Part shown: positions 24,916 to 33,215 of the stretch, piece after piece | How positions within the stretch are numbered: position 1 is the stretch's first letter | Layout: every line of letters starts with the position of its first letter | From: Chloroflexota bacterium | Lineage (GTDB): Bacteria; Chloroflexota; Anaerolineae; UBA1429 | DNA length: 56,262 bases | Reading direction: 5' to 3' | NCBI GenBank assembly: GCA_012728955.1 | Contig: JAAYED010000110.1 | Span: 1 to 56,262 of the forward strand | The notes under the pieces: generated by a model | Databases searched by the model: none | Told to the model about the DNA's origin: nothing | Seen by the model: the letters and a program-made list of their open reading frames with translations, nothing else | Made by a program: the position numbers and the translations under genes

Positions 24916-26223
24916 TCAGTCGGCATCGGCGAGCGTGGTGCGAGGGTCGCGCACCAGAGTCGCCAGCATCAGGGCACCCAGGCAGCCCAGCGCGGTGGCG
25001 ATGGCGAACAGCGGCCCAAAGCCCAGGGCTCCCGCCAGGGCGCCCCCGATCACCGGGGCCAGGGTGCGGGCAGGTGCAAGCAGTGTGGCGGTCAACCCGA
25101 TATAGGTGGGGCGATCCACCGGCCGGGCGAATTCGAGCACCAGGTTCGAGCCCGAGATTACTTCGCCACCGTGGGCGGCGCCCACCAGCGCCAGCGCCAG
25201 GTGAAGCCCCCACACCACCGGCGTCCAGCCGGCCAAGAGGGCGCCCAGCCCCGTGGCAAGGGCGCAGAGGGCCAGCACCGCCTTGTGGCCATAGCGATCG
25301 GCGATCAGCCCCCAGGTCAGGTACATCACCGTCTGCGTGATGGCGATGGTGGCGGTGAGGCCCCCCACCTGCAAGCCTGTAAGGTTGAAACGGCGGGCAC
25401 CATCCACGATGACAAAACTGGTGGCCATGCTGCCCAGCAGGCCCACCGTGCGCGCCAGAACAAAGCGGGCATAGTTTCGGTCCTTCCGCACCAGTTCCGG
25501 CAACCGGGCCAGATAGCTGGTCAAGGGTGTGGGGGGCTTGACCTCCAGGTCAGGCGGCTCACGGGTGAGCGCCAGGCCCGTCCAGGAGACAAAGGTGGCC
25601 GCCGAGCCCAGCATCATGCAGGCGGCAAAGCCGTTGAATCCCCAATGCTGCAGCAGTTGTCCCGCCAGAAAGGCGCCGCCTACGCCAAGCAGCGCGCCAA
25701 GGCTGCGGCCGATGCCAAAGAACTGCCCCCGGCGGCGGGTGGGGATGACTTTGCCGATCATCGACGACCAGGCGGGCAGGATCATACCCAGCGATATCGA
25801 GCCCACGGTCCTCAGCACTAAAAAGAGCACCAGCACGAACCCGGGCCGAGTCTGGCCCCACAGGAGCAAAGCGACGCCCACCAGGAAAAAGGAGGCGCGC
25901 TCGATGGAACCGCTCAACAGGCTGATGGGCTTTTTGTAGCGCAGGCCCTCGGTCAGCCCGGCCATGGCCAGTTGCGGCAACAGAACACCCAAACTCACCA
26001 GGGCGGTGGCCAGGCCAATGATCACGGTGGATGCGCCCAGGCTGCTCAGCAGCAGCGGGATGACCGTCTCGTTGGACATGATCTGCTGGGCCACCTGGTA
26101 GAACATGGCGTCTACGATGCCAACGCCCATGTTCCAGCGCAGGTGCCGTCGCACATAAGCCTGCACCTCAGAGGGCGTAGCCAGGGTCCGTGTCTCGCGC
26201 CAGGTGCAAAAGCGCTCCAGCAT
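24916..26223 (-). CDS. MFS transporter, tandem copy 1
   Basis: 435 aa with about 12 membrane segments. The N-terminal cytoplasmic stretch EVQAYVRRHLRWNMGVGIVDAMF is shared with the next two genes, as are GKVIPTRRRGQFFGIGRSLG in the middle loop and RPTYIGLTATLLAPARTLAPVIGG near the C-terminus. The proteins are therefore recent paralogues of one MFS subfamily. GGGAGGGG lies before the ATG, only 3 nt after the stop of copy 2. The substrate is unknown; the position beside glycoside hydrolases suggests a saccharide. Confidence 0.88.
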   Translation of the reverse strand: MLERFCTWRETRTLATPSEVQAYVRRHLRWNMGVGIVDAMFYQVAQQIMSNETVIPLLLSSLGASTVIIGLATALVSLGVLLPQLAMAGLTEGLRYKKPISLLSGSIERASFFLVGVALLLWGQTRPGFVLVLFLVLRTVGSISLGMILPAWSSMIGKVIPTRRRGQFFGIGRSLGALLGVGGAFLAGQLLQHWGFNGFAACMMLGSAATFVSWTGLALTREPPDLEVKPPTPLTSYLARLPELVRKDRNYARFVLARTVGLLGSMATSFVIVDGARRFNLTGLQVGGLTATIAITQTVMYLTWGLIADRYGHKAVLALCALATGLGALLAGWTPVVWGLHLALALVGAAHGGEVISGSNLVLEFARPVDRPTYIGLTATLLAPARTLAPVIGGALAGALGFGPLFAIATALGCLGALMLATLVRDPRTTLADAD

Positions 26224-26226
26224 GGC

Positions 26227-27525
26227 TCAGGCCCCTCCCGCGTTACGGGGTTCCACCACGCGCAGCGCCATCCACGCCACACCCAGCAGAGAGATCGCCG
26301 CAGCCACCACAAAGAGTGTCCCAAACCCCAGCGAGGTAGCTAGGGCGCCCCCGATGATGGGCGCCAGCACCCGGAAAGGCGCCACCAGCGTGTTGGACAG
26401 GCCGATATACGTGGGCCGCTCGGCGGGGGAGGCGAACTCGAGCAGAATGCTGGTGGCCGAGATCATCTCGGCCGAGAGGGAGGATCCCACCAGCGCAAAG
26501 GCGAGATAGACGCCCAGCAGGTTACCGGAGAGCAGCACCGCCAGGGCGGCCGCTGCCAGGGCAGCGTTGCCCAGGCAGAGCACGAGCTTGTGGCCGTGTC
26601 GATCGGCGATGAGGCCCCACACGAGGTACATGATGCCCTGGCTGAGGGCATTGGTGGCCGTCAGCGCTCCCACTGCCGCACCAGACAGACCAAAACGTTG
26701 TGCGGCATAGACGATATAAAAGCTCACCGCCATGGTACCGAGGGCGGTCACCGGCCGGGCGATGAGAAAGGCGGCAAAGTTGCGATCGGCTCGCAGGCGG
26801 GCAGGCAGACCGGCGAAATAGGCTTTCAACGGGGGCCGCGGTCTGGTTTCGAGATCCGGCGGCTCCTTGGTGATGGTGAGCCCGGTCCAGGAGAGGACAA
26901 AGGCGCCAAAGGCGAGAAAAAAGCACAGCGCAAAGTTCTGCGGAAAGGGCTGGGTGTCCAGGATGCGGCCCGCCAGCAGCGCACCGCCTGCCCCCAGCAG
27001 AGAGCCGATTCCCCGGCCTATACCCAGAAAGATGCCCCGTCGCCGGGTGGGGATGACCTTGCCGATCAGGGTGAGCCAGGCCGGCACCGAAAAGCCCAGC
27101 GCCGAGCCGGTGAGGGTGCGTGCCAGCACAAAAACAGCCAGCGCCAGAGTGGGCGCGTTGGCCCCCCAGATCCACACGGCGATGCCGATCAGCAGATAGC
27201 CGAGACGATCGATGCCACTGCCCACCACGCTGACCGGCTTCTTGAAGCGGCGCTCTTCGATTATCCCCGCGGCAAAGAGTTGCGGCACAAAGGTCACCAC
27301 GCTGTTGATGGCCATCACCGTGCCCAGCAGAACGGGCGAGGCGCCCAGCCGGGTGATCAGCAGGGGCATCACCGTCTCGGTGGAGACGATCTGCATGGCC
27401 AGCATCACAAAAATGGCATCCATGATGCCGGCGCCCAGATTCCAACGCAGGTTGGCCTGGACGTACTCTTGCACCGCCTGGGGGGTAGTCAAACGCCTGG
27501 CGCTGGTAAAGTTGCTGAAACTCAC
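26227..27525 (-). CDS. MFS transporter, tandem copy 2
   Basis: 432 aa, about 12 membrane segments, GTG start with GAGGGAG just upstream. It carries the same subfamily signatures as its neighbours: QEYVQANLRWNLGAGIMDAIF, GKVIPTRRRGIFLGIGRGIG and RPTYIGLSNTLVAPFRVLAP. Divergence from copies 1 and 3 is spread over the membrane helices, which suggests different ligands rather than redundant copies. Middle gene of a probable operon. Confidence 0.88.
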   Translation of the reverse strand: MSFSNFTSARRLTTPQAVQEYVQANLRWNLGAGIMDAIFVMLAMQIVSTETVMPLLITRLGASPVLLGTVMAINSVVTFVPQLFAAGIIEERRFKKPVSVVGSGIDRLGYLLIGIAVWIWGANAPTLALAVFVLARTLTGSALGFSVPAWLTLIGKVIPTRRRGIFLGIGRGIGSLLGAGGALLAGRILDTQPFPQNFALCFFLAFGAFVLSWTGLTITKEPPDLETRPRPPLKAYFAGLPARLRADRNFAAFLIARPVTALGTMAVSFYIVYAAQRFGLSGAAVGALTATNALSQGIMYLVWGLIADRHGHKLVLCLGNAALAAAALAVLLSGNLLGVYLAFALVGSSLSAEMISATSILLEFASPAERPTYIGLSNTLVAPFRVLAPIIGGALATSLGFGTLFVVAAAISLLGVAWMALRVVEPRNAGGA

Positions 27526-27565
27526 AGTCTCCCTCGATGCCCCGCAGGGGGTGGCGGACGCAGAC

Positions 27566-28855
27566 TCAGTTCATCGTGCGTGGCTCTCGCACGCGCAGCG
27601 CCAGGGTGCCCAGCCCCAACAGGGACATGGCCGTGGCGATGGTGAACATCCCCGGGTAGCCCAGCGTCCCCGCCAGGGCGCCTCCGAGAATGGGAGCCAG
27701 GGCGCGAAAAGGCGCCGTTAACGTGTTGCACAGGCCCACATAGGTGGGCTGTTCCTCCGGCCGGGCAAACTCGAGCACGATGCTGGAGCTGGAGGTCATC
27801 TCGGCGGCCACACCCGCCCCCGTCAACGCAAAAGCAACAAACAAACCGCCCAGGCTGGGCGTGAGGCGGGCCAGCAGCGTGGCCGCCGCCATGCAGGCCG
27901 CCCCGGCACAGAGCACGCGCTTGTGTCCAAAGCGATCCGCCACCAATCCCCACAGCAGGTACATCGCGGCCTGTGCGGTGCTGATGGTGGCGGTCAGCTG
28001 TCCGATTTGGGTGCCGCGCAGGGCCAGGCGTTGGGTTCCATAGACGATGATGAACCCCAGGGCCATGCTGCCCAGCACTGTCAGCGATCGGGCGAGGATG
28101 TAGCGGCTGAAATTGGGATTCCTGCGCAGGACGCCGGGCAGCTCCGCCAGGTAGCGGCGCAGAGGAGTACGCGGTGCCACGGTCAGGTCCGGAGGCTCCC
28201 GTGTCACGGCGAGCCCCAACCAGGAGAGACTCATAAAGGCAAAGGCCAGGCCAAAGCAGAGTGCAAAGCTCAACGGCCAGGGCTGGGTATCCAACAGGTG
28301 ACCGGAGAGCAGGGCGGCGCCCACTCCCAGCAGTGCGCCCAGGCCACGGCCCAGCCCTAGGAAGAGGCCACGCCGGCGCGTGGGGATGGTTTTGGCGATG
28401 AGTGTGTACCAGGCGGGGATGATGATCCCGACGGACACCGAGGAAAGCGTGCGCAGCAGCACGTAGGCCGCCAGGGCCAGCGCGGCGTGGGAGCTCCCCC
28501 ACAGCCAGAGCGCCAGGCCAATCAGCAGATAGGGCAGGCGCTCGCCCATGCCAAAGAGCATCGAGATGGGGCGTTTGTAGCGGCGCGTCTGCGATACCCC
28601 CGCGCCGATCAACTGGGGCAGCATCACACCGGCATTGGTAAGAGCCGTGATCAACCCCAGCAGAAAGGACGTGGCCCCGAGCCTGGTCAACAGCAGGGGA
28701 ATTACCGTCTCGTTCGAGACCATGGCCATGCCCGGTGCAAAAAAGACCAGGTCGGCGATGCCGGCGCGCATGTTCCAGCCCAGGTTACGCCGTACAAAGG
28801 CCTCTACGGCATCAGCGGTGCGGGGGACGTCGGGCTTGGAGGGCACCGCCCGCAT
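27566..28855 (-). CDS. MFS transporter, tandem copy 3
   Basis: 429 aa, about 12 membrane segments. Shared signatures: EAFVRRNLGWNMRAGIADLVF, AKTIPTRRRGLFLGLGRGLG and QPTYVGLCNTLTAPFRALAP. Its ATG overlaps the stop of the upstream MetH-activation-like gene as TGATG, which implies translational coupling to that gene. It is the promoter-proximal transporter of the set. Confidence 0.88.
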   Translation of the reverse strand: MRAVPSKPDVPRTADAVEAFVRRNLGWNMRAGIADLVFFAPGMAMVSNETVIPLLLTRLGATSFLLGLITALTNAGVMLPQLIGAGVSQTRRYKRPISMLFGMGERLPYLLIGLALWLWGSSHAALALAAYVLLRTLSSVSVGIIIPAWYTLIAKTIPTRRRGLFLGLGRGLGALLGVGAALLSGHLLDTQPWPLSFALCFGLAFAFMSLSWLGLAVTREPPDLTVAPRTPLRRYLAELPGVLRRNPNFSRYILARSLTVLGSMALGFIIVYGTQRLALRGTQIGQLTATISTAQAAMYLLWGLVADRFGHKRVLCAGAACMAAATLLARLTPSLGGLFVAFALTGAGVAAEMTSSSSIVLEFARPEEQPTYVGLCNTLTAPFRALAPILGGALAGTLGYPGMFTIATAMSLLGLGTLALRVREPRTMN

Positions 28856-29544
28856 CAGTCGGCAGCCTGGGCGTAGCGCCGCTCAAAGAGATCCTGATCA
28901 TACGGTGCGCGCCGATTGGGACAATCCAGCATGGGGCACAGCTGGCAGGACTCAAAGCCGCCCTCCACAGGAAAGCGGATGCCCGTCACGGATTTGTTGG
29001 GAGTCATCAGGCAGCTGTCGCTCAGGGTGACGCCCAGCGCTTGAGCCGCCTCTGCCATGACTGTGAAAAAGGGACGCTGCTGGGCCAGCGGCCAATCGGC
29101 AAGAGAGCCCGGGTTCATGGTGGAGGTCTTGCCCGGGGCAAAGGTGGCGTTGAGGTCCTTTTCCAGCGCCGAAACCGCTGCGCGCAGGGCACGGATTTTG
29201 ATCTCTTCGGCCCAGAACTGGTGCACCATGTCCTCCAGCCCGTGTGCCCAGTCGTTGAGCTCGGTGCCGCAGGTGGCCATGAACAGGAACACGCGGTGAG
29301 CGTCCTTCAGGTTCACCGCCAGCACGCGGCTGTGGAACTCGGTCCCATCGATACGGACCTGTGCCTCCCCAACTTCCTGGAGGAGTACGGCACGATACGC
29401 CGCTTTGGGCCTGCCGATGCGCATCGCCTCCGCGACCAGTTGAGCCAGTGCAGCCTGATCGGCGGCATTCTTGACGCGCAATACCCGAATCAGGCTGTCC
29501 ACGTCCGTGGAAAAGGGGATATCGGTGAGCAGTTTGGTATTCAT
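28855..29544 (-). CDS. MetH activation-domain-like protein (vitamin B12-dependent methionine synthase activation-type)
   Basis: 229 aa. The region MATCGTELNDWAHG, then STMNPGSLADWPLAQQ near residue 145, SDSCLMTPNKSVTGIRFP and the Cys cluster CQLCPMLDCPNRRAPYD near residue 205 match the stand-alone form of the MetH reactivation-type domain. In known systems such proteins accompany corrinoid-dependent methyltransferases. GAGGAG precedes the ATG at 29544. It is the first gene after a TTGACA-16-GATAAT promoter and is coupled by TGATG overlap to MFS copy 3. Its partner is not beside it; two URO-D-like methyltransferases elsewhere in the window are candidates. Confidence 0.8.
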   Translation of the reverse strand: MNTKLLTDIPFSTDVDSLIRVLRVKNAADQAALAQLVAEAMRIGRPKAAYRAVLLQEVGEAQVRIDGTEFHSRVLAVNLKDAHRVFLFMATCGTELNDWAHGLEDMVHQFWAEEIKIRALRAAVSALEKDLNATFAPGKTSTMNPGSLADWPLAQQRPFFTVMAEAAQALGVTLSDSCLMTPNKSVTGIRFPVEGGFESCQLCPMLDCPNRRAPYDQDLFERRYAQAAD

Positions 29545-29570
29545 CCTCGCTCCTCGTTGATGGCTGCCAC

Positions 29571-29598
29571 ATTATCGGGCCGTACCTGGCGTTGTCAA
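29571..29598 (-). promoter_or_regulatory. Promoter of the MetH-activation-like/MFS/GHL6 operon
   Basis: Minus strand TTGACA (29598-29593), 16-nt spacer, GATAAT (29576-29571). Confidence 0.72.
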
Positions 29599-29605
29599 GG
29601 TCCAG

Positions 29606-29633
29606 TGGACCAGGTACAGGCCGGCGCTATAAT
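29606..29633 (+). promoter_or_regulatory. Promoter of the enolase-superfamily gene at 29661
   Basis: TGGACC (29606-29611), 16-nt spacer, TATAAT (29628-29633). It stands back to back with the minus-strand promoter, with only 7 nt between the two -35 boxes, so one regulator could act on both. Confidence 0.6.
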
Positions 29634-29660
29634 GGTGCCACCAGATTGGAGGGGGTAGCC

Positions 29661-30755
29661 ATGCGCGTCACAGAAGTTGTCTCCACACTGCATCGGGTCA
29701 CACGGCAGCGGGCCATTCGCAACGGGCGCTATACCTATGCCCAGAGCGGCACGGTGATCACCCGGGTGCGCACCGACGATGGGATCGAAGGGATCGGCTG
29801 GGCTGGGGGGCAGCCCGGCGCCGATGAGACCGTGTTCCACGCCGCGCTGGCTCTGGGGCCGCTGGCAGTGGGGCTGGACGTCACCGATACGGAGCAGCTC
29901 TGGGAGCGCATCTTTCAGCCCAAACTGTATGGTCGCCGCGGACTGACCAACCGCGCCATGTCTGCTATCGACATCGCCATGTGGGATGCCCTGGGCAAGA
30001 CGGTGGGGCTGCCCGTCACCAAACTGTTGGGCGGGTATACCTCCAGTGTGCCGGCCTATCTGGCGGGGGGATACTATCTGGAGGGCAAGGGGCTGCCCGA
30101 GCTGCAGCAAGAGATGCGGGAAAAGGTGTCGGCCGGCGCACGCTACGTGAAGATGAAGATCGGTGGCGCCCCGCTGCGGGAAGACATCGAGCGGGTGCGG
30201 GCGGTGCGCGATGCCCTGGGCCCCGACATCGAGATCATGGTGGACGCCAACAATGCCTACTCGCCCCTGGAGGCCATCCGCATCGCCCAGCAGATCGAGG
30301 ATCTGGATATCTACTGGTTCGAGGAGCCGGTGCACGCCGAGGACTATGAGGGGCTGCGCCGCGTGCACGACAGCACCGGCATCCCCATCGCCACCGGCGA
30401 GAACGAGTACACCCGGTACGGATTCCGCGATCTGATCGCCTGTGGCGGCGCCGACATTCTGCAGCCGGATGCCAACGTACTGGGGGGCATCACCGAGTTT
30501 CGCCACATCGCCTCGCTGGCAAGCGCACACAACCTGCCGGTGGCGCCCCACGGCTCGGCGCTGCTGCACGTGCACCTGGTAGCTGCCGTGTCCAACGGGC
30601 TGATCGTGGAGCATGTGGTGACCGAGGGCGATGAGCGTCGCCTGATCATGGGCGATCTCTCCCTGAACGAGCAGGGGATGCTCACGGCCCCCACCGCCCC
30701 CGGCCTGGGGGTGACGCTGGATGAGGCCTTTTTGGCCGAGACGCGCATCGGCTGA
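29661..30755 (+). CDS. Mandelate racemase/muconate lactonizing enzyme family protein
   Basis: 364 aa. ATG 29661 follows GGAGGGG. Active-site residues of the subgroup are all visible: YVKMKIGG near residue 165 (K-x-K), IMVDANNAY near 195 (Asp ligand), YWFEEPV near 220, TGENEYTRYGF near 245 (third ligand), ILQPDANVLGGITE, and PHGSALLHVH near 295 with a general-base His. This is the racemase/dehydratase type acting on hydroxyacids or sugar acids, different from the galactonate dehydratase-like gene at 3012. It sits between the transporter operon and the HD/URO-D pair. Confidence 0.88.
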   Translation: MRVTEVVSTLHRVTRQRAIRNGRYTYAQSGTVITRVRTDDGIEGIGWAGGQPGADETVFHAALALGPLAVGLDVTDTEQLWERIFQPKLYGRRGLTNRAMSAIDIAMWDALGKTVGLPVTKLLGGYTSSVPAYLAGGYYLEGKGLPELQQEMREKVSAGARYVKMKIGGAPLREDIERVRAVRDALGPDIEIMVDANNAYSPLEAIRIAQQIEDLDIYWFEEPVHAEDYEGLRRVHDSTGIPIATGENEYTRYGFRDLIACGGADILQPDANVLGGITEFRHIASLASAHNLPVAPHGSALLHVHLVAAVSNGLIVEHVVTEGDERRLIMGDLSLNEQGMLTAPTAPGLGVTLDEAFLAETRIG

Positions 30756-30772
30756 AATAGGGGCAGCAACAA

Positions 30773-30810
30773 AGGAGGGTACCGCCCAGCGGCGGTACCC
30801 TCCTCTTGCT
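30773..30810 (+). terminator. Bidirectional terminator between convergent genes
   Basis: A perfect 14-bp stem (30773-30786 with 30791-30804) and 4-nt loop, with T-rich tails on both strands. It serves the enolase-superfamily gene and the HD-domain gene. Confidence 0.88.
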
Positions 30811-30824
30811 TCCCGAAACAGGCG

Positions 30825-31829
30825 CTAGAATACGCCCTGGCACTCGCGCTGGATGTCGGCGATAAAGTCACAGGTGCGGGGGCTGGCGCCGGCCGGAGCC
30901 CACACCTGTAACAGATGGCGCGTTTCTTCGGCCACGCTGGGATCGTCGGTATGGGTCATATAGTGGACCACCACGTCCACGCCGGTATGGTCGGGATGCG
31001 CGGCGAACAGATCCAGCTCGTCGCTGAGCCAGCCCAGATGCGCCTCCAGCCGATCGATGCGCAGGTTGGCAAGGTCGCGGCCCGCCTGAGTGTGCAGCCT
31101 GGGCACAAAATCGCGACGCTTGCCTTCGGCCCAGTTGGGCAGGTTCTCGCGGATGTAGGGCACCAGGTATTCCAGCGGGCGCTGTTGCAGGATCTCGGCG
31201 ATGCTGGGCGCATCGGGGGCACGCCGCTGGTCATAGTAATGGTGGTGGATATAGATGTTGCGCACAAAGGCGGGCAAGCCGATATTGGCGTCGATGGTGT
31301 CGGCGTCGTACAAACAGGCGCTCTCTATGGGGGCGTCTGCCGGAGGCATCAGGTGATGCGCGATGGTTTCGGCCACGCGGTTGCAGACCCGCTGATCCAC
31401 GCCCAGCTCGCTCAGCAGCGCGTGCGCCAGCAGCGCCCCGGACTCGTTGTGGAGCTTGCCTTCCAGGGCCAGCTGGTCGTACAGCGCGGTAACATGGTTG
31501 CTGCGTACCGGCCGGCGAACCTGGTTGTACCAGAGGCCGCGCTCGTCCACCAGGCGCTTGCCATCCGGGCCCACTACATACTCACCGTCATAGGGCTTGG
31601 TGATGTCGTGCAAGAGCGCGGCCAGCTCGGTTACCAGCGCATCGCCGCCCTCCCGCTCGCAGAGCGTCAGGGCCAGCCCGGTCACGCGACGGGTGTGGTC
31701 ATAGGTGTAGGCGCGCCAGTTAAAGGTCACCCAGCCGGGATCCCAGAGGGCAAAGGTTTCTCGCAGGGTGCTGTCGATTTGCGACACCAGATCAACGTGT
31801 TCCATCGGACCTGAGGTTCCTCCAGACAT
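30825..31829 (-). CDS. HD-domain phosphohydrolase-like protein
   Basis: 334 aa. TYDHTRRVTGLA near residue 45 gives the first His, LAALLHDITKP near 70 the His-Asp pair, followed by SNHVTALY and VAETIAHHLMPP near 150 with later metal ligands, as in HD phosphohydrolases. The C-terminal 170 residues are His-rich and unassigned. The ATG at 31829 overlaps the stop of the upstream URO-D-like gene as TAATG; an alternative ATG at 31805 would remove eight residues. The coupling suggests the two act together, perhaps on a nucleotide or a methylated metabolite. Substrate unknown. Confidence 0.82.
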   Translation of the reverse strand: MSGGTSGPMEHVDLVSQIDSTLRETFALWDPGWVTFNWRAYTYDHTRRVTGLALTLCEREGGDALVTELAALLHDITKPYDGEYVVGPDGKRLVDERGLWYNQVRRPVRSNHVTALYDQLALEGKLHNESGALLAHALLSELGVDQRVCNRVAETIAHHLMPPADAPIESACLYDADTIDANIGLPAFVRNIYIHHHYYDQRRAPDAPSIAEILQQRPLEYLVPYIRENLPNWAEGKRRDFVPRLHTQAGRDLANLRIDRLEAHLGWLSDELDLFAAHPDHTGVDVVVHYMTHTDDPSVAEETRHLLQVWAPAGASPRTCDFIADIQRECQGVF

Positions 31830-32899
31830 TAGATTGAGCGAATCAGCTCTGGAATGGCTCGCAGCCGGTCGAGATCCATGTCACTGGGCAGCGTGCCCGC
31901 AAGGCCCAGCACAATGCCACGGTGCCCTGCGGCGTCGGCGGCAGCCCGTCGCACGCCGTCTTCAAAGGATGTGACTGGAACGGTGGGCGACAGCCAGCCG
32001 CCATCGATGCCGCCCCACAGGGTGATCCCTTCGCCCAGTTGAGCGCTGCGCCTCCCCAGGCTGGGCCCGGCTTCTGCCGGCGCGACTCCAGCCAGGGTGG
32101 CGATGCCCGCTTCGAGCGCGGGAGCAGCCAGATCTGCACAGTCACCGTGGACCGAGACTTGCAGCACCTTGTGGTACTCGCGCAGCTCACAGGTGGTGGA
32201 TCGGTAGGACGGGGCAAGGTAACGGTCAAAGAACGGGGCCGTGACGGTGGCGGAGGTCAGCCCGTCGGGACTGGATTGGAGGCTGCCCGCCAGCTGCGCC
32301 AGTGCGGTGGCGGCCTCCTGAAGAGGCTCGTCCAGCGCTGCAAGAATCATCCCCATGGCGGGCTCTTCGAGCAGCTCTTCCAGTCGGTCCCAGCCGATCA
32401 GCTCCCTGCCCAGGCGCATGATGGGCCGGGGCGGCAGCTCGATGGCCAGCAAGCCATCGCTGCCGATGGAGGCATCCAACTCGGTGAGGCCTGTGGTGTC
32501 CAACTCCCAGCGCATGGCGCGTGCCCAGAGCACCGCCGCGGGCAGATCGGCGGGGCCGGCGATGGGCAGGTGGGTCTGTTGCCACTCGGTGCGCGGGGCT
32601 CGCTCCCACTGCCAGATCAGCGGGCCAGAGGCGGTCTCTACACGCCGGGTGCGTTGGAACTCGTCCTCCTCCAGCGACACTTCCATGCCGGGCAGGGACT
32701 CGCTCCACAGGCGGGCCACCATCCAGATGGGCAGCCCCAGGGCTCGGTAGACCTCTGGCAAAGCCAGGCCCTCCAGCGCAGGCGGCATCATGCCCAGCAG
32801 CGCCATGCGCTGGTACCAGCGTGTGAGATCTGCAAGGAAAATGGGATCGTCCCCACCTCCGCCGGTGAGGCGAGCTCTCAACTCTTGTCGCAGAGCCAT
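31829..32899 (-). CDS. Uroporphyrinogen decarboxylase-like (URO-D/MtaA-type) protein, divergent
   Basis: 356 aa. The overall pattern and the C-terminal segment ITLWGGIDGG, then GIVLGLAGTLPSDMDLDRLRAI, match the URO-D barrel as used in methylcobalamin:CoM and related methyltransferases. LQVSVHGDCADL near residue 245 carries His-x-Asp-Cys, comparable with the zinc site of that branch. The N-terminal third is poorly conserved. AGGAGG lies 8 nt before the ATG at 32899, and a strong promoter precedes it. Haem synthesis is unlikely, given the sequence and the coupling to an HD protein. Confidence 0.75.
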   Translation of the reverse strand: MALRQELRARLTGGGGDDPIFLADLTRWYQRMALLGMMPPALEGLALPEVYRALGLPIWMVARLWSESLPGMEVSLEEDEFQRTRRVETASGPLIWQWERAPRTEWQQTHLPIAGPADLPAAVLWARAMRWELDTTGLTELDASIGSDGLLAIELPPRPIMRLGRELIGWDRLEELLEEPAMGMILAALDEPLQEAATALAQLAGSLQSSPDGLTSATVTAPFFDRYLAPSYRSTTCELREYHKVLQVSVHGDCADLAAPALEAGIATLAGVAPAEAGPSLGRRSAQLGEGITLWGGIDGGWLSPTVPVTSFEDGVRRAAADAAGHRGIVLGLAGTLPSDMDLDRLRAIPELIRSI

Positions 32900-32955
32900 G
32901 CTCGGAACCTCCTAGAGAGGCAGGCGTCGAGACGCGTGGCCAACCAACGCCTGCC

Positions 32956-32984
32956 ATTGTAGCCCGCAGACCGGCCCTCGTCAA
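32956..32984 (-). promoter_or_regulatory. Promoter of the URO-D-like/HD pair
   Basis: Minus strand TTGACG (32984-32979), 17-nt spacer, TACAAT (32961-32956). Confidence 0.7.
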
Positions 32985-33027
32985 TCGATCGCCGCACCAA
33001 CAGCCGGCGGATCACACTGCGGACTAT

Positions 33028-33056
33028 TTGACCGCTGGAAAGGGCACGCATATACT
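33028..33056 (+). promoter_or_regulatory. Promoter of the EF-G paralogue
   Basis: TTGACC (33028-33033), exact 17-nt spacer, TATACT (33051-33056). Transcription should start near 33063, giving a leader of about 150 nt, unusually long for this window. Confidence 0.75.
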
Positions 33057-33115
33057 CATTGGTCGGTTTTTGAGGCTCCCTTTGGAGCATCGGAGCCGCA
33101 AAAGGGGCTTGCAGG

Positions 33116-33170
33116 GTGGCATGCTGTGGAATGGCCCGTCGGGCGGGCCGGCGGCAGGCCACTTTTTTTT
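33116..33170 (+). terminator. Intrinsic terminator inside the EF-G leader (attenuator)
   Basis: GTGGC-A-TGC (33116-33124) pairs with GCA-G-GCCAC (33154-33162) with one mismatch, and encloses GGCCCG/CGGGCC (33133-33138 with 33144-33149). Eight T follow at 33163-33170. The only upstream gene is divergent, so this structure must act on the leader of the EF-G gene, whose ATG is 45 nt further on. Confidence 0.75.
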
Positions 33171-33204
33171 CGCTGCTGATGCGTACGCGGGCGGCGAGGA
33201 GTAA
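33121..33204 (+). CDS. Candidate leader peptide (upstream ORF) of the EF-G paralogue
   Basis: 27 codons from ATG 33121 to TAA 33202-33204, with an AGGGTG ribosome-binding site 3-4 nt before the ATG. The frame runs through the whole terminator hairpin and its T run, which becomes Phe-Phe-Phe at codons 15-17, and stops 11 nt before the EF-G ATG. The peptide starts Met-Leu-Trp-Asn, is Gly/Ala-rich and ends Gly-Gly-Glu-Glu. A ribosome translating it would keep the hairpin from forming. Whether it is translated is inference. Confidence 0.5.
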   Translation: MLWNGPSGGPAAGHFFFAADAYAGGEE

Positions 33205-33215
33205 ACGGAGACAGA

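Noticed and set aside
31829-32899. URO-D-like gene as haem-pathway hemE
   Set aside because: The hemE N-terminal substrate motifs are not seen, there are no haem genes nearby, and it is coupled to an HD protein.
33116-33170. The hairpin and T run as the terminator of an upstream gene
   Set aside because: The gene upstream is transcribed in the other direction, and a promoter lies between it and the hairpin.
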